The translations under genes and the position numbers were made by a program. Below are positions 24,537 through 32,164 of a DNA stretch of 35,849 bases, one piece after another (position 1 is the stretch's first letter; every line of letters starts with the position of its first letter). The notes under the pieces are model-generated. The model saw only the letters and a list, made by a program, of their open reading frames with translations, had not been told where the DNA came from and did not search any database. The DNA is from Bradyrhizobium pachyrhizi (GTDB taxonomy: Bacteria; Pseudomonadota; Alphaproteobacteria; Rhizobiales; Xanthobacteraceae). The stretch spans positions 133,762 to 169,610 of the forward strand of contig NZ_LFIQ01000124.1 of NCBI RefSeq assembly GCF_001189245.1. The letters are read 5' to 3'.

Positions 24537-25352
24537 TCAGGCCGCGGCTGCGGTGCCGAGTGCCGGCGCAGTTGCACCGTCGGGCGCGGGCAGCGGTGCT
24601 GCGCCGATGACGTCATTGGCCTCGAGGTCATAGAGCTCGCGGGCGATATGGTCGGTGAGCGCCGCGGGGGCGCCATCGAACACCACGCGACCCGCGGCCA
24701 TGCCGACCAGGCGGTCGCAATAGGTCCGCGCCAGGTCGAGCGAGTGCAGATTGCAAAGCACAGTGATGCCGAAATGCTTGTTGATGCGCAGCAGCGCGTC
24801 CATCACGATCTTGGTGTTGCGCGGATCGAGCGAGGCGATCGGCTCGTCGGCGAGAATGATGTCGGGCTCCTGCACCAGCGCGCGGGCGATCGCGACGCGC
24901 TGCTGCTGGCCGCCGGAGAGCTGGTCGGCGCGCTGCGCCGCCAGCTGGGCGATGTCGAATTGCTCGAGCGCCGACAGCGCCAGCGCCCTGTCCTGCTCCG
25001 GCCAGACCTGCGCCAGCGACCGCCATGACGGAATCTGGGCCAGCCGGCCCATCAGCACGTTGGTCAGCACGTCAAGGCGGCCGACCAGATTGAACTGCTG
25101 GAAGATCATCGCCGAGCGCGCGCGCCACCGCCGCAGTTCCTTGCCGCGCAACGCGGTGACGTCGGTACCTTCGAACAGGATACGGCCGGAGGTCGGATCG
25201 GCGAGACGGTTGATCATCCGCAGCAGCGTCGACTTGCCGGCACCGGAGCGGCCGATCACGCCGACAAAGCTGCCCGGCGCGATCGAAAAGGACGCGTTGT
25301 CGACTGCGGCTTTCGTGCCGAAACGGCACGTCAAACCTTCCACCACCAGCAT
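24537..25352 (-). CDS. phnC: Phosphonate ABC transporter ATP-binding protein PhnC
   Basis: The product is 271 residues. Walker A is G34-R-S-G-A-G-K-S-T42, the signature L-S-G-G-Q-Q-Q-R is at 145-152 and Walker B is I-I-L-A-D-E at 165-170; the R-S-G-A-G-K-S form and I-N-R-L are typical of PhnC. The ATG at 25352 is chosen because GGAG stands 7 nt upstream; a TTG four codons earlier is the other option. The last 25 residues form an Ala/Pro-rich tail beyond the ordinary PhnC end. It begins the uptake operon and is divergent from the transferase-phnM-DUF1045 operon. Confidence 0.93.
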   Translation of the reverse strand: MLVVEGLTCRFGTKAAVDNASFSIAPGSFVGVIGRSGAGKSTLLRMINRLADPTSGRILFEGTDVTALRGKELRRWRARSAMIFQQFNLVGRLDVLTNVLMGRLAQIPSWRSLAQVWPEQDRALALSALEQFDIAQLAAQRADQLSGGQQQRVAIARALVQEPDIILADEPIASLDPRNTKIVMDALLRINKHFGITVLCNLHSLDLARTYCDRLVGMAAGRVVFDGAPAALTDHIARELYDLEANDVIGAAPLPAPDGATAPALGTAAAA

Positions 25353-25398
25353 GTAATGCTCCAACCGCGCCTCGTTGGGCCATCGCTATCCCCGGCGT

Positions 25399-25416
25399 TT
25401 TACAGTTATGTGACGA
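25399..25416 (-). promoter_or_regulatory. Weak Pho-box candidate upstream of phnC
   Basis: On the minus strand, TCGTCAC-ATAA-CTGTAAA agrees with the PhoB consensus at 13 of 18 positions, including the A/T spacer and the CTGT of the second repeat. It lies 47 bp before the phnC ATG. The match is weaker than at phnG and the -10 is poor. Confidence 0.45.
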
Positions 25417-25466
25417 CAGCGCTGCGGTGCGGCGATCGTCCACACCCCTCCCTTGTCGCTCCCTTG

Positions 25467-25495
25467 CCGTCATCCCGACGTCATGATGTTGTCAT
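25467..25495 (+). promoter_or_regulatory. Triple Pho-box half-site array
   Basis: Three direct 7-bp repeats occur with exact 11-bp period: CCGTCAT (25467-25473), ACGTCAT (25478-25484) and TTGTCAT (25489-25495). This is one and a half PhoB boxes facing the transferase operon, whose ATG is 67 bp downstream. GATGAC, 10 nt after the array, would be a poor -10. Being in the divergent gap, it may also affect phnC. Confidence 0.65.
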
Positions 25496-25562
25496 CAAGC
25501 GCCCCGATGACGAGCACGCATCCCCGGAAGCCCAAGATTCTTTAAGATTTGCGGAGGCCCCG

Positions 25563-26228
25563 ATGGCCGGAAAAACACTCTCGGTTGTGCCGACCGTCGA
25601 CCCGACAGCGTCGGTGCGCGAGAGCAAGCTCGGCAAGTATACCGAGGTCGGCGCGCGCACGATCCTGCTTGAAGTCAGCATGGATGACTATTCTTACGTC
25701 GTGAACGACAGCCAGATCACCTACACTTCGATCGGCAAGTTCTGCTCGATCGCCGCGATGACCCGCATCAATCCCGGCAACCACCCGATGCATCGCGCGA
25801 CTCAGGCGCATTTCACCTACCGCGCCAGCGCGTATTTCCCCGGGGAGAGCGACGACACCGACTTCTTCAACTGGCGACGTGCGCATCACGTGCATATCGG
25901 CCATGACGTCTGGATCGGGCACGGTGCGATCCTGTTACCGGGCCGGAACGTCGGAACCGGCGCTGTCGTCGCCGCCGGCGCGATCGTGACCAAGGACGTT
26001 CCCGCATACACCATCGTCGCCGGTAATCCGGCGCGGCCGGTGAAGCGGCGCTTCTCCGAGACGATCGCCGACCGCCTCGCCGCGCTCGCATGGTGGGACT
26101 GGGATCACGAGACGCTCCGCCGCGTCCTGCCCGACTTTCGCAAGCTCGCGGTCGAGGAATTCCTCGACAAGCATGAGGCCGAGGCCGTATCCCAATCACA
26201 AGCCAAACAACGGAGCGCCGCATCGTGA
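25563..26228 (+). CDS. Phosphonate-cluster hexapeptide-repeat acyltransferase
   Basis: The product is 221 residues. It contains left-handed beta-helix repeats, with isoleucine/valine-led hexapeptides such as I-G-H-D-V-W-I-G-H-G-A and V-G-T-G-A-V-V-A-A-G-A-I-V. The xenobiotic-acetyltransferase-type catalytic His is in G-N-H74-P, and the family ending A-G-N-P-A-R-P-V-K is present. I recognise the subtype found in phosphonate operons. It may acylate aminoalkylphosphonates to protect or prepare them, the job done by the unrelated PhnO in enterobacteria; this is inference, since no PhnO is in the window. GGAG lies 6 nt before the ATG. Its stop overlaps the GTG start of the second phnM by four bases (GTGA). 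Confidence 0.85.
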   Translation: MAGKTLSVVPTVDPTASVRESKLGKYTEVGARTILLEVSMDDYSYVVNDSQITYTSIGKFCSIAAMTRINPGNHPMHRATQAHFTYRASAYFPGESDDTDFFNWRRAHHVHIGHDVWIGHGAILLPGRNVGTGAVVAAGAIVTKDVPAYTIVAGNPARPVKRRFSETIADRLAALAWWDWDHETLRRVLPDFRKLAVEEFLDKHEAEAVSQSQAKQRSAAS

Positions 26229-27397
26229 CGGACATTTTCATCGAGGGCGGGCGCACGCTGGTTGACGGCGCCTTGGTCGAGACCTCGCTGCGGACCGCAG
26301 GCCGCGACATCGGCGCGCTCGACGCCGAGCAGGGTCGCGCCGCGCTGCACATCGATGCCAGCGGCCTCCTGGTGCTGCCCGGCATCATCGACCTGCACGG
26401 CGATGCGTTCGAGCGGCAGATGATGCCGCGCCCGGGCGTCGACTTCCCGACCGACGTGGCGCTGATCGACAGCGACCGGCAGGCGATCGCCAACGGCATC
26501 ACCACCGTGTTCCATGGCACGACCTGGTCGTGGGAGCCCGGCCTGCGCAGCGCGGAGAATGCGCGCAAGCTGCTCGACGCGATCGAGGCGCTGCGGCCGC
26601 AGCTCGCCGCCGACACCCGCTTCCATCTGCGCCACGAGACCCACAATCTCGAGGCCGAGGCCGAGATCATTCAATGGCTCAGTGAAGGCCGCATCGATCT
26701 GTTCGCCTTCAACGACCACAGCAACGTCAAGCCGAAGAAGCGCAACCAGCTGGCCGAGCGCACCGGGCTCTCCGTCGAGGCCGTCAACGACATGCTGGAC
26801 CGGGTCGTGGCGCGCCGCCCCGAGGTGCCTGCCTCGATCGCGCGACTGGCCGCCGCTGCGCGCGCGGCCGATATCCGCATGCTGTCGCACGACGACAACA
26901 GCCCGGCGATGCGCCAGGAGTTTCGCGCGCTGGGCGCCACGATCGCCGAATTCCCCGTCAACGAGGAGACCGCGCGCGACGCTGCGGCGGCGGGCGACTT
27001 CATCGTGTTCGGCGCGCCCAATGTGGTGCGCGGCGGCAGCCATACCGGCTGGACCAAGGCATCCGACATGATCGCACAGGGCCTCTGCTCGGTGCTGGCG
27101 TCGGACTACTACTATCCGGCGCAGCTGCTCGCGGCGTTCCGCCTCGCCGCCGACGGCATCCTGCCGCTCGCCAGGGCCTGGGACCTGATCTCGTCGGCGC
27201 CGGCCCGCGCGGCCGGGCTCGCCGACCGCGGCGTGCTCGCCGCGGGCCGCCGTGCCGACATCATCGTCGTCGACGACAAGGTGCCGCTGCGACCGCGCAT
27301 TGTCGCCGTGATCGCGGCCGGACGGCTGGTGCATCTGGCGGACGCGAGCTGCCTCGTTCATTCGCTCGCACCGCGCAAGACGGTTGCGGCGGCGTAG
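26225..27397 (+). CDS. phnM: PhnM-like ribosyl phosphonate triphosphate diphosphatase (copy 2)
   Basis: The product is 390 residues and starts with GTG overlapping the previous stop. Metal-site motifs match PhnM: H58-G-D, H-L-R-H-E, N-D-H-S, S-H-D-D-N, then G-A-P-N-V-V-R-G-G-S-H-T-G and A-S-D-Y. It differs from copy 1 in the central region, where this protein has N-V-K-P-K-K-R and an E-R-T-G-L-S helix in place of the P-G-Q-R-Q-F-R-D segment. The two are distinct subfamilies, not a tandem duplicate. Its operon partners are the acyltransferase and the DUF1045 protein. It may be a redundant diphosphatase or act on a modified ribosyl phosphonate. Confidence 0.9.
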   Translation: MTDIFIEGGRTLVDGALVETSLRTAGRDIGALDAEQGRAALHIDASGLLVLPGIIDLHGDAFERQMMPRPGVDFPTDVALIDSDRQAIANGITTVFHGTTWSWEPGLRSAENARKLLDAIEALRPQLAADTRFHLRHETHNLEAEAEIIQWLSEGRIDLFAFNDHSNVKPKKRNQLAERTGLSVEAVNDMLDRVVARRPEVPASIARLAAAARAADIRMLSHDDNSPAMRQEFRALGATIAEFPVNEETARDAAAAGDFIVFGAPNVVRGGSHTGWTKASDMIAQGLCSVLASDYYYPAQLLAAFRLAADGILPLARAWDLISSAPARAAGLADRGVLAAGRRADIIVVDDKVPLRPRIVAVIAAGRLVHLADASCLVHSLAPRKTVAAA

Positions 27398-27406
27398 CTC
27401 GGTCCC

Positions 27407-28096
27407 ATGGCCAATACTCCGCGCTACGCGATCTACCATGCGCCGTCACCCGACAGCGCGCTGCACCGCTTCGGTTCGACGCTGCTCGGCTACGATGCCG
27501 TGTCAGGCGACGAGTTGCCGTTTCCCGAAGGCGTCATGCCCGACTGGCGCGAGGTCACCGAAGATCCGCGCAAGTATGGATTCCACGCCACGCTGAAGGC
27601 GCCCACCGCGCTCGCCGACGGTCGGAGCGAGGCTGAGCTTCTCGATGCCTGCGCCGCCTTCGCCGGTCGCGCGCGGCGCATTCCGGTGATCGAACCGGTG
27701 GTCGATGCCATCAGCGGCTTCATCGCGGTGATCCCGGCTAGCCGCTCGGATGATCTGCAGCAGCTTGCCGCCGATTGCGTCACGGAATTCGACGCGTTCC
27801 GCGCGCCGCTGACACCGGAAGATCGCGCGCGCCGCAGGCCGGAGAAACTCACCGCGCGGCAGTGCGACTATCTCGACCGCTGGGGCTATCCCTACGTCAT
27901 GGAGGAGTTTCGCTTCCACATGACGCTGACGGGACGGCTGAGCGACGAGCGGCGCGGCCCGATCATGGCGCAGCTGCGCACACGGTTCGCGGCGGTCGAC
28001 CTCGCGAGGCTCGCAATCGACCGCATCGCGCTGTTCAAGCAGACCGACAGCGCATCACGCTTCCGCATCATCGGCAGCTGGCCGCTTCGGGCGTAG
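27407..28096 (+). CDS. DUF1045 phosphonate-operon protein, 2H phosphoesterase-like
   Basis: The product is 229 residues. Two H-x-T-h motifs, H60-A-T-L and H171-M-T-L, are the signature of the 2H phosphoesterase superfamily, whose members open or hydrolyse 2',3'- or 1,2-cyclic phosphates. The segment Y-A-I-Y-H-A-P at the start and R-R-P-E-K-L-T near 153 are typical of this phosphonate-associated family. It ends the transferase-phnM operon, 9 bp after phnM. The classical PhnP cyclic phosphodiesterase is not in the window, so this protein is a good candidate for hydrolysing 5-phosphoribosyl 1,2-cyclic phosphate. That function is inferred. Its stop lies 6 bp from the convergent hemC-family stop, leaving no room for a terminator. 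Confidence 0.85.
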   Translation: MANTPRYAIYHAPSPDSALHRFGSTLLGYDAVSGDELPFPEGVMPDWREVTEDPRKYGFHATLKAPTALADGRSEAELLDACAAFAGRARRIPVIEPVVDAISGFIAVIPASRSDDLQQLAADCVTEFDAFRAPLTPEDRARRRPEKLTARQCDYLDRWGYPYVMEEFRFHMTLTGRLSDERRGPIMAQLRTRFAAVDLARLAIDRIALFKQTDSASRFRIIGSWPLRA

Positions 28097-28102
28097 CGCG
28101 CG

Positions 28103-29089
28103 CTATTCCTCCACCCGGGTGCGGGCGATGATCTCGGCGGCGCCCTTCTCCAGCAGCTCCATGCCCACGGCGCGGCCGAGTTCGCGCGGCCGATCCGCCG
28201 GCCCGCGCCGCGTCACCTCGATGAAGCCGGCGCCGGCCTCGTCGAGCACGGAGGCGCGCAGCGTCATCTCGCTGCCCGCAAGCGTGGCGTGACCGGCGAT
28301 CGGCGAATTGCAATGGCCGTTGAGCACCCACAGCACCTCGCGCTCGGCCTCGGCGGCGAGCCGCGACTGCACGTTGTCGATCCCGGCAAGCCGCGCACGT
28401 GTCGCCCAGTCGGTGTCGACGCATTCCACCGCGACAATGCCCTGACCGACCGCCGGCAGCATCTCGCCGACCGAGAAATCATGCGCGATGCGCGCGGTCA
28501 TGCCGATGCGCTCCAGGCCCGAGCGCGCCATCACCAGCGCATCCGCCGGCCCAACCTCGCCGCCACCCGGCAGCCGCTGCTTGTCGCCGCGATCGAGTTT
28601 GGCCACCCGCGTGTCGGCGGCGCCGCGATAATGGATCACGGTCGCTTCCGGAAACAGCCGGCGCAGATAGGCGGCGCGACGGACGGCGTTGGTGCCGATC
28701 ATGAAGCCCTTGCCGCGCGCGGCGCGAAGGGTGTCGAGCGACAGGCCGGGACGCAGCACGAGGCTGTCATTGGCGGCATCGCGCGCCAGCATCGCGGCGA
28801 TGACGAGACCCGGCGTCTCCTCATTGCCCGGTACGTCCTTCAGCGAATGCATCGCCGCCTGCAAGGTGCCGGCACGCATGGCTTCGCGGATCTCGGCGAC
28901 GAAGGCGCCGCCCTTGCCGCCATGGCGCAACAGCTTGCTGGTCTGGTCCTGGTCGCCGCGGGTCTCGAACTTGACGATGTCGACGGCAAGGTCCGGCGCC
29001 GAAGCGCGCAGCAGCCGCGCAACCTCGTCCGTCTGCGCGAGCGCCATCGCGCTCTTGCGCGTCCCAATCCGCAAAACCTGTCCCGACAC
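28103..29089 (-). CDS. hemC: Hydroxymethylbilane synthase family protein (HemC-like, divergent)
   Basis: From the GTG at 29089 the product is 328 residues. HemC polymerises four porphobilinogens in tetrapyrrole synthesis. Key residues are kept: R11 in G-T-R-K-S, S82-L-K84-D85 (catalytic Asp), the R-R pair near 137-138, R161 region, and the cofactor cysteine C260 in N-G-H-C. It is unusual in having R-G-A-A-D-T-R where most have R-G-N-x-x-T-R, and about a dozen extra residues (G-D-K-Q-R-L-P-G-G-G-E-V) near 168-180. It may be a second HemC paralogue. GGAG lies 6 nt before the GTG; an ATG at 29113 lacks a ribosome site. It follows pncA on the same strand. Confidence 0.82.
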   Translation of the reverse strand: MSGQVLRIGTRKSAMALAQTDEVARLLRASAPDLAVDIVKFETRGDQDQTSKLLRHGGKGGAFVAEIREAMRAGTLQAAMHSLKDVPGNEETPGLVIAAMLARDAANDSLVLRPGLSLDTLRAARGKGFMIGTNAVRRAAYLRRLFPEATVIHYRGAADTRVAKLDRGDKQRLPGGGEVGPADALVMARSGLERIGMTARIAHDFSVGEMLPAVGQGIVAVECVDTDWATRARLAGIDNVQSRLAAEAEREVLWVLNGHCNSPIAGHATLAGSEMTLRASVLDEAGAGFIEVTRRGPADRPRELGRAVGMELLEKGAAEIIARTRVEE

Positions 29090-29178
29090 GAAAGCTCCGC
29101 TGCGCGTGATCATCAACGGCTGGGGATTAGAACAAAAAGCCAGTCAAAACAACGGTTTTTGCCCCTGTTTGGCCACGC

Positions 29179-29799
29179 TCAGACGGTGTCCTTAACAAGC
29201 TCCACTCCGGCCTCGCGCATTGTCGTCGTGGCGGCCGCGAGCGAGCCGCCGAGGTCGATGGCGCGGCAGCCCGACAGTACGACAATGGTCTCAAAGCCGA
29301 GCCGGCGCGCATCGAGCGCCGAATACTGCACGCAATAATCCGTGGCGAGCCCGGCCATCACGACGCGCCTGAAGCCGCGCTCGCGCAGATAGCCGGCGAG
29401 CCCGGTCGGCGTCTTGCGGTCGTTCTCGAAGAACGCCGAATAGGAATCGATCGCGGTCCGGAACCCCTTGCGGATCACGAGTTCGGCCCGCTCGGTGGCG
29501 AGGTCGGGATGGAACGCGGCGCCGGCCGTGCCCTGGATGCAATGATCCGGCCACAGCGTCTGCGGCCCATAGGGCATGGCGATCTCGGAGAACGGCGCCG
29601 CACCCGGATGCGAGGTCGCAAACGAGCTGTGGCCCGCCGGGTGCCAGTCCTGGGTCAGCACGACATGGTCGAACCGCTCGGCGAGCCGGTTGACGACAGG
29701 CACGACCGCATCGCCGTCCGCGACCGCCAGCGCGCCGCCGGGGCAGAAATCGTTCTGCACGTCGATGATAAGGAAGAGATCGTCGGGCGCAATCTTCAT
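29179..29799 (-). CDS. pncA: Nicotinamidase
   Basis: This 206-residue isochorismatase-fold hydrolase converts nicotinamide to nicotinate and ammonia for NAD salvage. Catalytic triad D13 (D-V-Q-N-D-F-C-P-G-G), K111 and C156 (T-D-Y-C) are present, as are metal ligands D51, H53 and H86 (Q-D-W-H-P and W-P-D-H-C). The F-C-P-G-G-A-L and A-T-D-Y-C-V motifs separate it from isochorismatase or maleamate amidase. Its ATG overlaps the nadX stop by one base (TGATG), so translation is coupled. Pairing with nadX joins de novo and salvage NAD supply in one operon. Confidence 0.93.
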   Translation of the reverse strand: MKIAPDDLFLIIDVQNDFCPGGALAVADGDAVVPVVNRLAERFDHVVLTQDWHPAGHSSFATSHPGAAPFSEIAMPYGPQTLWPDHCIQGTAGAAFHPDLATERAELVIRKGFRTAIDSYSAFFENDRKTPTGLAGYLRERGFRRVVMAGLATDYCVQYSALDARRLGFETIVVLSGCRAIDLGGSLAAATTTMREAGVELVKDTV

Positions 29800-30620
29800 C
29801 AGGTGCCGATCCGCAATGACGCGCGCAGCTTGCGCAGGCAGGCGATCACCGACAGCGCGGTGATGCGGCCGGTCTTCGGATTGTCCGAGGGAATGTTCTC
29901 GATCATCATTGAGAACCGCGCGGAATCGGAATCGACCTCGATCCGGTGGGTATTGCGCGTCACCGTCGGATCCGCCCAGATCTCGACCCTTGTGCGGTCG
30001 GGGCCGATGCCGGCGAGCGACAGCGCCACCGCGACGTTGAGGTTGGCCGGAAAGCCCTTTGCGGCGTCGCGCGCACTGCCCTCGAAGATGCGCAGCGGCT
30101 CGGTGATGCCTTCGATCTGGATGTTGTTCTCGACCAGATGCGGCGCGCCGACGAGGCCGGCGACCGGCTTGCGCGTCGCGAGCTTGGCCGAATGGATGGT
30201 CCCGACGGCCGCCGCGGTCACGGCATCGAGCCCGATCAGCGCACCGGTCGGTACGATGATCTGGCCGCCGTGGGCCTTCGCGAAATCGACGAGGTCCTCG
30301 TTCTGGAGCAGCGCGCCGACGCTGAGCACGACCGCGGTCTTGCCGCGCTCGACCAGCGGCGCCACGATCGAACGGACCAGCTTGCTCGGCGCGCACTCGA
30401 CCACGATGTCGGCAATCTCGGCCAGTTGCTCGATCGGCACCAGCTTCGGCGCAGACTTGAGCTTCGCCACCCAGCCGCGGTGCTTGTCCGGGTTGTTCGC
30501 TGACACCGCAACCAGCGTCAGGCCCTCGATGCCCTGATCGAGCGCCTTGACGACGTCGGCGCCGATCGCGCCGAGGCCGGCGACCGCAACCCGTGTCCTT
30601 GTCTTGCTGTCAGCCATCAT
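29799..30620 (-). CDS. nadX: L-aspartate dehydrogenase
   Basis: The product is 273 residues. It has a Rossmann loop G16-L-G-A-I-G21, E-C-A-P near 75-78, then G-A-L-I-G-L-D and the catalytic-domain G-A-P-H-L-V-E and N-T-H-R-I-E-V near 235-241. NadX oxidises L-aspartate with NAD(P)+ to iminoaspartate, the substrate of NadA, or runs in reverse. The fold and motifs match NadX rather than homoserine dehydrogenase. Start ATG at 30620 overlaps the stop of the M20 gene (ATGA), and the stop overlaps pncA. No nadA or nadC is in the window. Confidence 0.88.
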   Translation of the reverse strand: MMADSKTRTRVAVAGLGAIGADVVKALDQGIEGLTLVAVSANNPDKHRGWVAKLKSAPKLVPIEQLAEIADIVVECAPSKLVRSIVAPLVERGKTAVVLSVGALLQNEDLVDFAKAHGGQIIVPTGALIGLDAVTAAAVGTIHSAKLATRKPVAGLVGAPHLVENNIQIEGITEPLRIFEGSARDAAKGFPANLNVAVALSLAGIGPDRTRVEIWADPTVTRNTHRIEVDSDSARFSMMIENIPSDNPKTGRITALSVIACLRKLRASLRIGT

Positions 30621-32035
30621 TTCCCGCCGGCGAGCATCTTGACCAGGCGATAGAGATACTCCTCGCCCTCGTAGAACGACTTGACGAGCACGCGCTCGTC
30701 CTTGCCATGGTTGCGATTGTCGTCGACATCGGCGGCCAGCCCGGAGTGACCATAGGTCGGAATGCCCGCGTTCCGCAGATAGCTGCCGTCGGTCGCGCCG
30801 GTGCTCATGACCGGAACGATCGACGCATCCGGCCAGAACTCCTTCGACAGCTTCTCGATCGAACCCATGATCTCCTCGTTCAGGGGCGACGGCGGGCTCA
30901 GCACGGCCTTGCCGGTCGGAGCCACCGCGATCTCCTTGTCGGCGAGCACGCGCTCGATCGTCGCCTGCACGCCCTCGACCGGCTCGCCGGGCAGGATCCG
31001 GCAGTTCACCTTGGCTGTCGCCAGCTGCGGCAGCGCGTTGATGGCGTGGCCGCCCTCCAGCATGGTCGCGACGCAGGTGGTGCGGAGCTGCGCATTATAG
31101 CCCGGATTCTCCGACAAACGCGCCAGCGCCGCCGGGTCGGGCTGCGGCGCCAGGATCGCCCTGATGTCGTCGGCATGCGACGTGTCGACCTCGGCGGTCT
31201 TGGTGAAATAGATCCGTGTGGTCTCGTTGAGGTTCATCGGGAAGCTGTAATTGGAGAGCCGCACGAGGCCTTCGGCGAGGTGATAGATCGCATTGTCCTT
31301 GCGCGGCAGCGATGAGTGGCCGCCGCGATCCTTCACCGTGAGCTGGTAGCCGATCGAGACCTTCTCGCTGGTCTGCACGCTGTTGCGGATCGCCTTGCCG
31401 TTCTTGAGACCGACGCCGCCGCCTTCATTGAGCGCGAACTCGGCATCGATCAGGTCGCGGTGGTTCTTGATCAGCCACTGCATGCCGAGAGCGTTGGCAT
31501 CGAGGATTTCCTCGTCGGTCTCGAGCGCGACGATGATGTCGCGGTCGGGCTTATAGCCCTCCTTCTTGTAGCGGATCAGATTGGTGATGAAGGCGGACGC
31601 CATGTATTTGTCGTCGCTGGAGCCGCGGCCGTAGAAATAGCCATCCTGCTCGGTGAGCTTGAACGGATCGACCGACCAGTCCTCGCGGTTAGCGGGGACG
31701 ACGTCGAGATGGGCAACCAGAAGGATCGGCTTGCGCGCGCCGGAGCCGTGCAGCCGCGCCACCAGATTGCCCTTGTGCGGCGCCGGCGAGAACACGTGCA
31801 CGTCGGCCTCGGGGAAGCCCGCCGCGCGGAGCCGCGCGCCCATCGCCTCCGCCGCCTTCTGGGTATCGCCGGTCGCGGTGGTCGTGTTGATCTCGACCAG
31901 CTCCTGGTAGATGCCGCGGGCGAATTGCTGCTGCTCCGTCAGCCCCTGCGCCGCGGCACCGGTTGCCAGCAGCGCCGGACCGAGCGCCGCCGCGAGCCGC
32001 AGCGACCGAACCGTGTCTCTAGCCTTGTGCGACAT
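30617..32035 (-). CDS. Exported M20/M25/M40 family metallo-hydrolase
   Basis: The product is 472 residues. A signal peptide is clear: basic start (S-H-K-A-R-D), hydrophobic core and A-A-A-Q cleavage near residue 30. The di-zinc peptidase site shows A-H-L-D-V-V-P, then the bridging Asp in G-R-G-S-S-D-D, the catalytic/ligand pair T-D-E-E, and a C-terminal ligand His in Y-G-H-S-G. G-G-H-S-S-L-P marks the dimerisation domain. Such enzymes cleave dipeptides or N-acyl amino acids; here in the periplasm. GGGAG is better spaced from the ATG at 32035 than from the one at 32038. It is followed without gap by nadX. Confidence 0.87.
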   Translation of the reverse strand: MSHKARDTVRSLRLAAALGPALLATGAAAQGLTEQQQFARGIYQELVEINTTTATGDTQKAAEAMGARLRAAGFPEADVHVFSPAPHKGNLVARLHGSGARKPILLVAHLDVVPANREDWSVDPFKLTEQDGYFYGRGSSDDKYMASAFITNLIRYKKEGYKPDRDIIVALETDEEILDANALGMQWLIKNHRDLIDAEFALNEGGGVGLKNGKAIRNSVQTSEKVSIGYQLTVKDRGGHSSLPRKDNAIYHLAEGLVRLSNYSFPMNLNETTRIYFTKTAEVDTSHADDIRAILAPQPDPAALARLSENPGYNAQLRTTCVATMLEGGHAINALPQLATAKVNCRILPGEPVEGVQATIERVLADKEIAVAPTGKAVLSPPSPLNEEIMGSIEKLSKEFWPDASIVPVMSTGATDGSYLRNAGIPTYGHSGLAADVDDNRNHGKDERVLVKSFYEGEEYLYRLVKMLAGGK

Positions 32036-32164
32036 CATGCTCTCCCGGAATTCCGCCACCTGATCGGAGCGAATTCAGACAGCCGGCACGCGCTTTGGCA
32101 AGACGGCGAGCCCTTCAATTTCCGCGCGCATGCTCCGCGGTTTCGCGCACGCTATTTGCAGTCC

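Noticed and set aside
29179..29799. Isochorismatase or maleamate amidase assignment
   Set aside because: The D-V-Q-N-D-F-C-P-G-G and W-P-D-H-C motifs with D13/K111/C156 fit nicotinamidase better.
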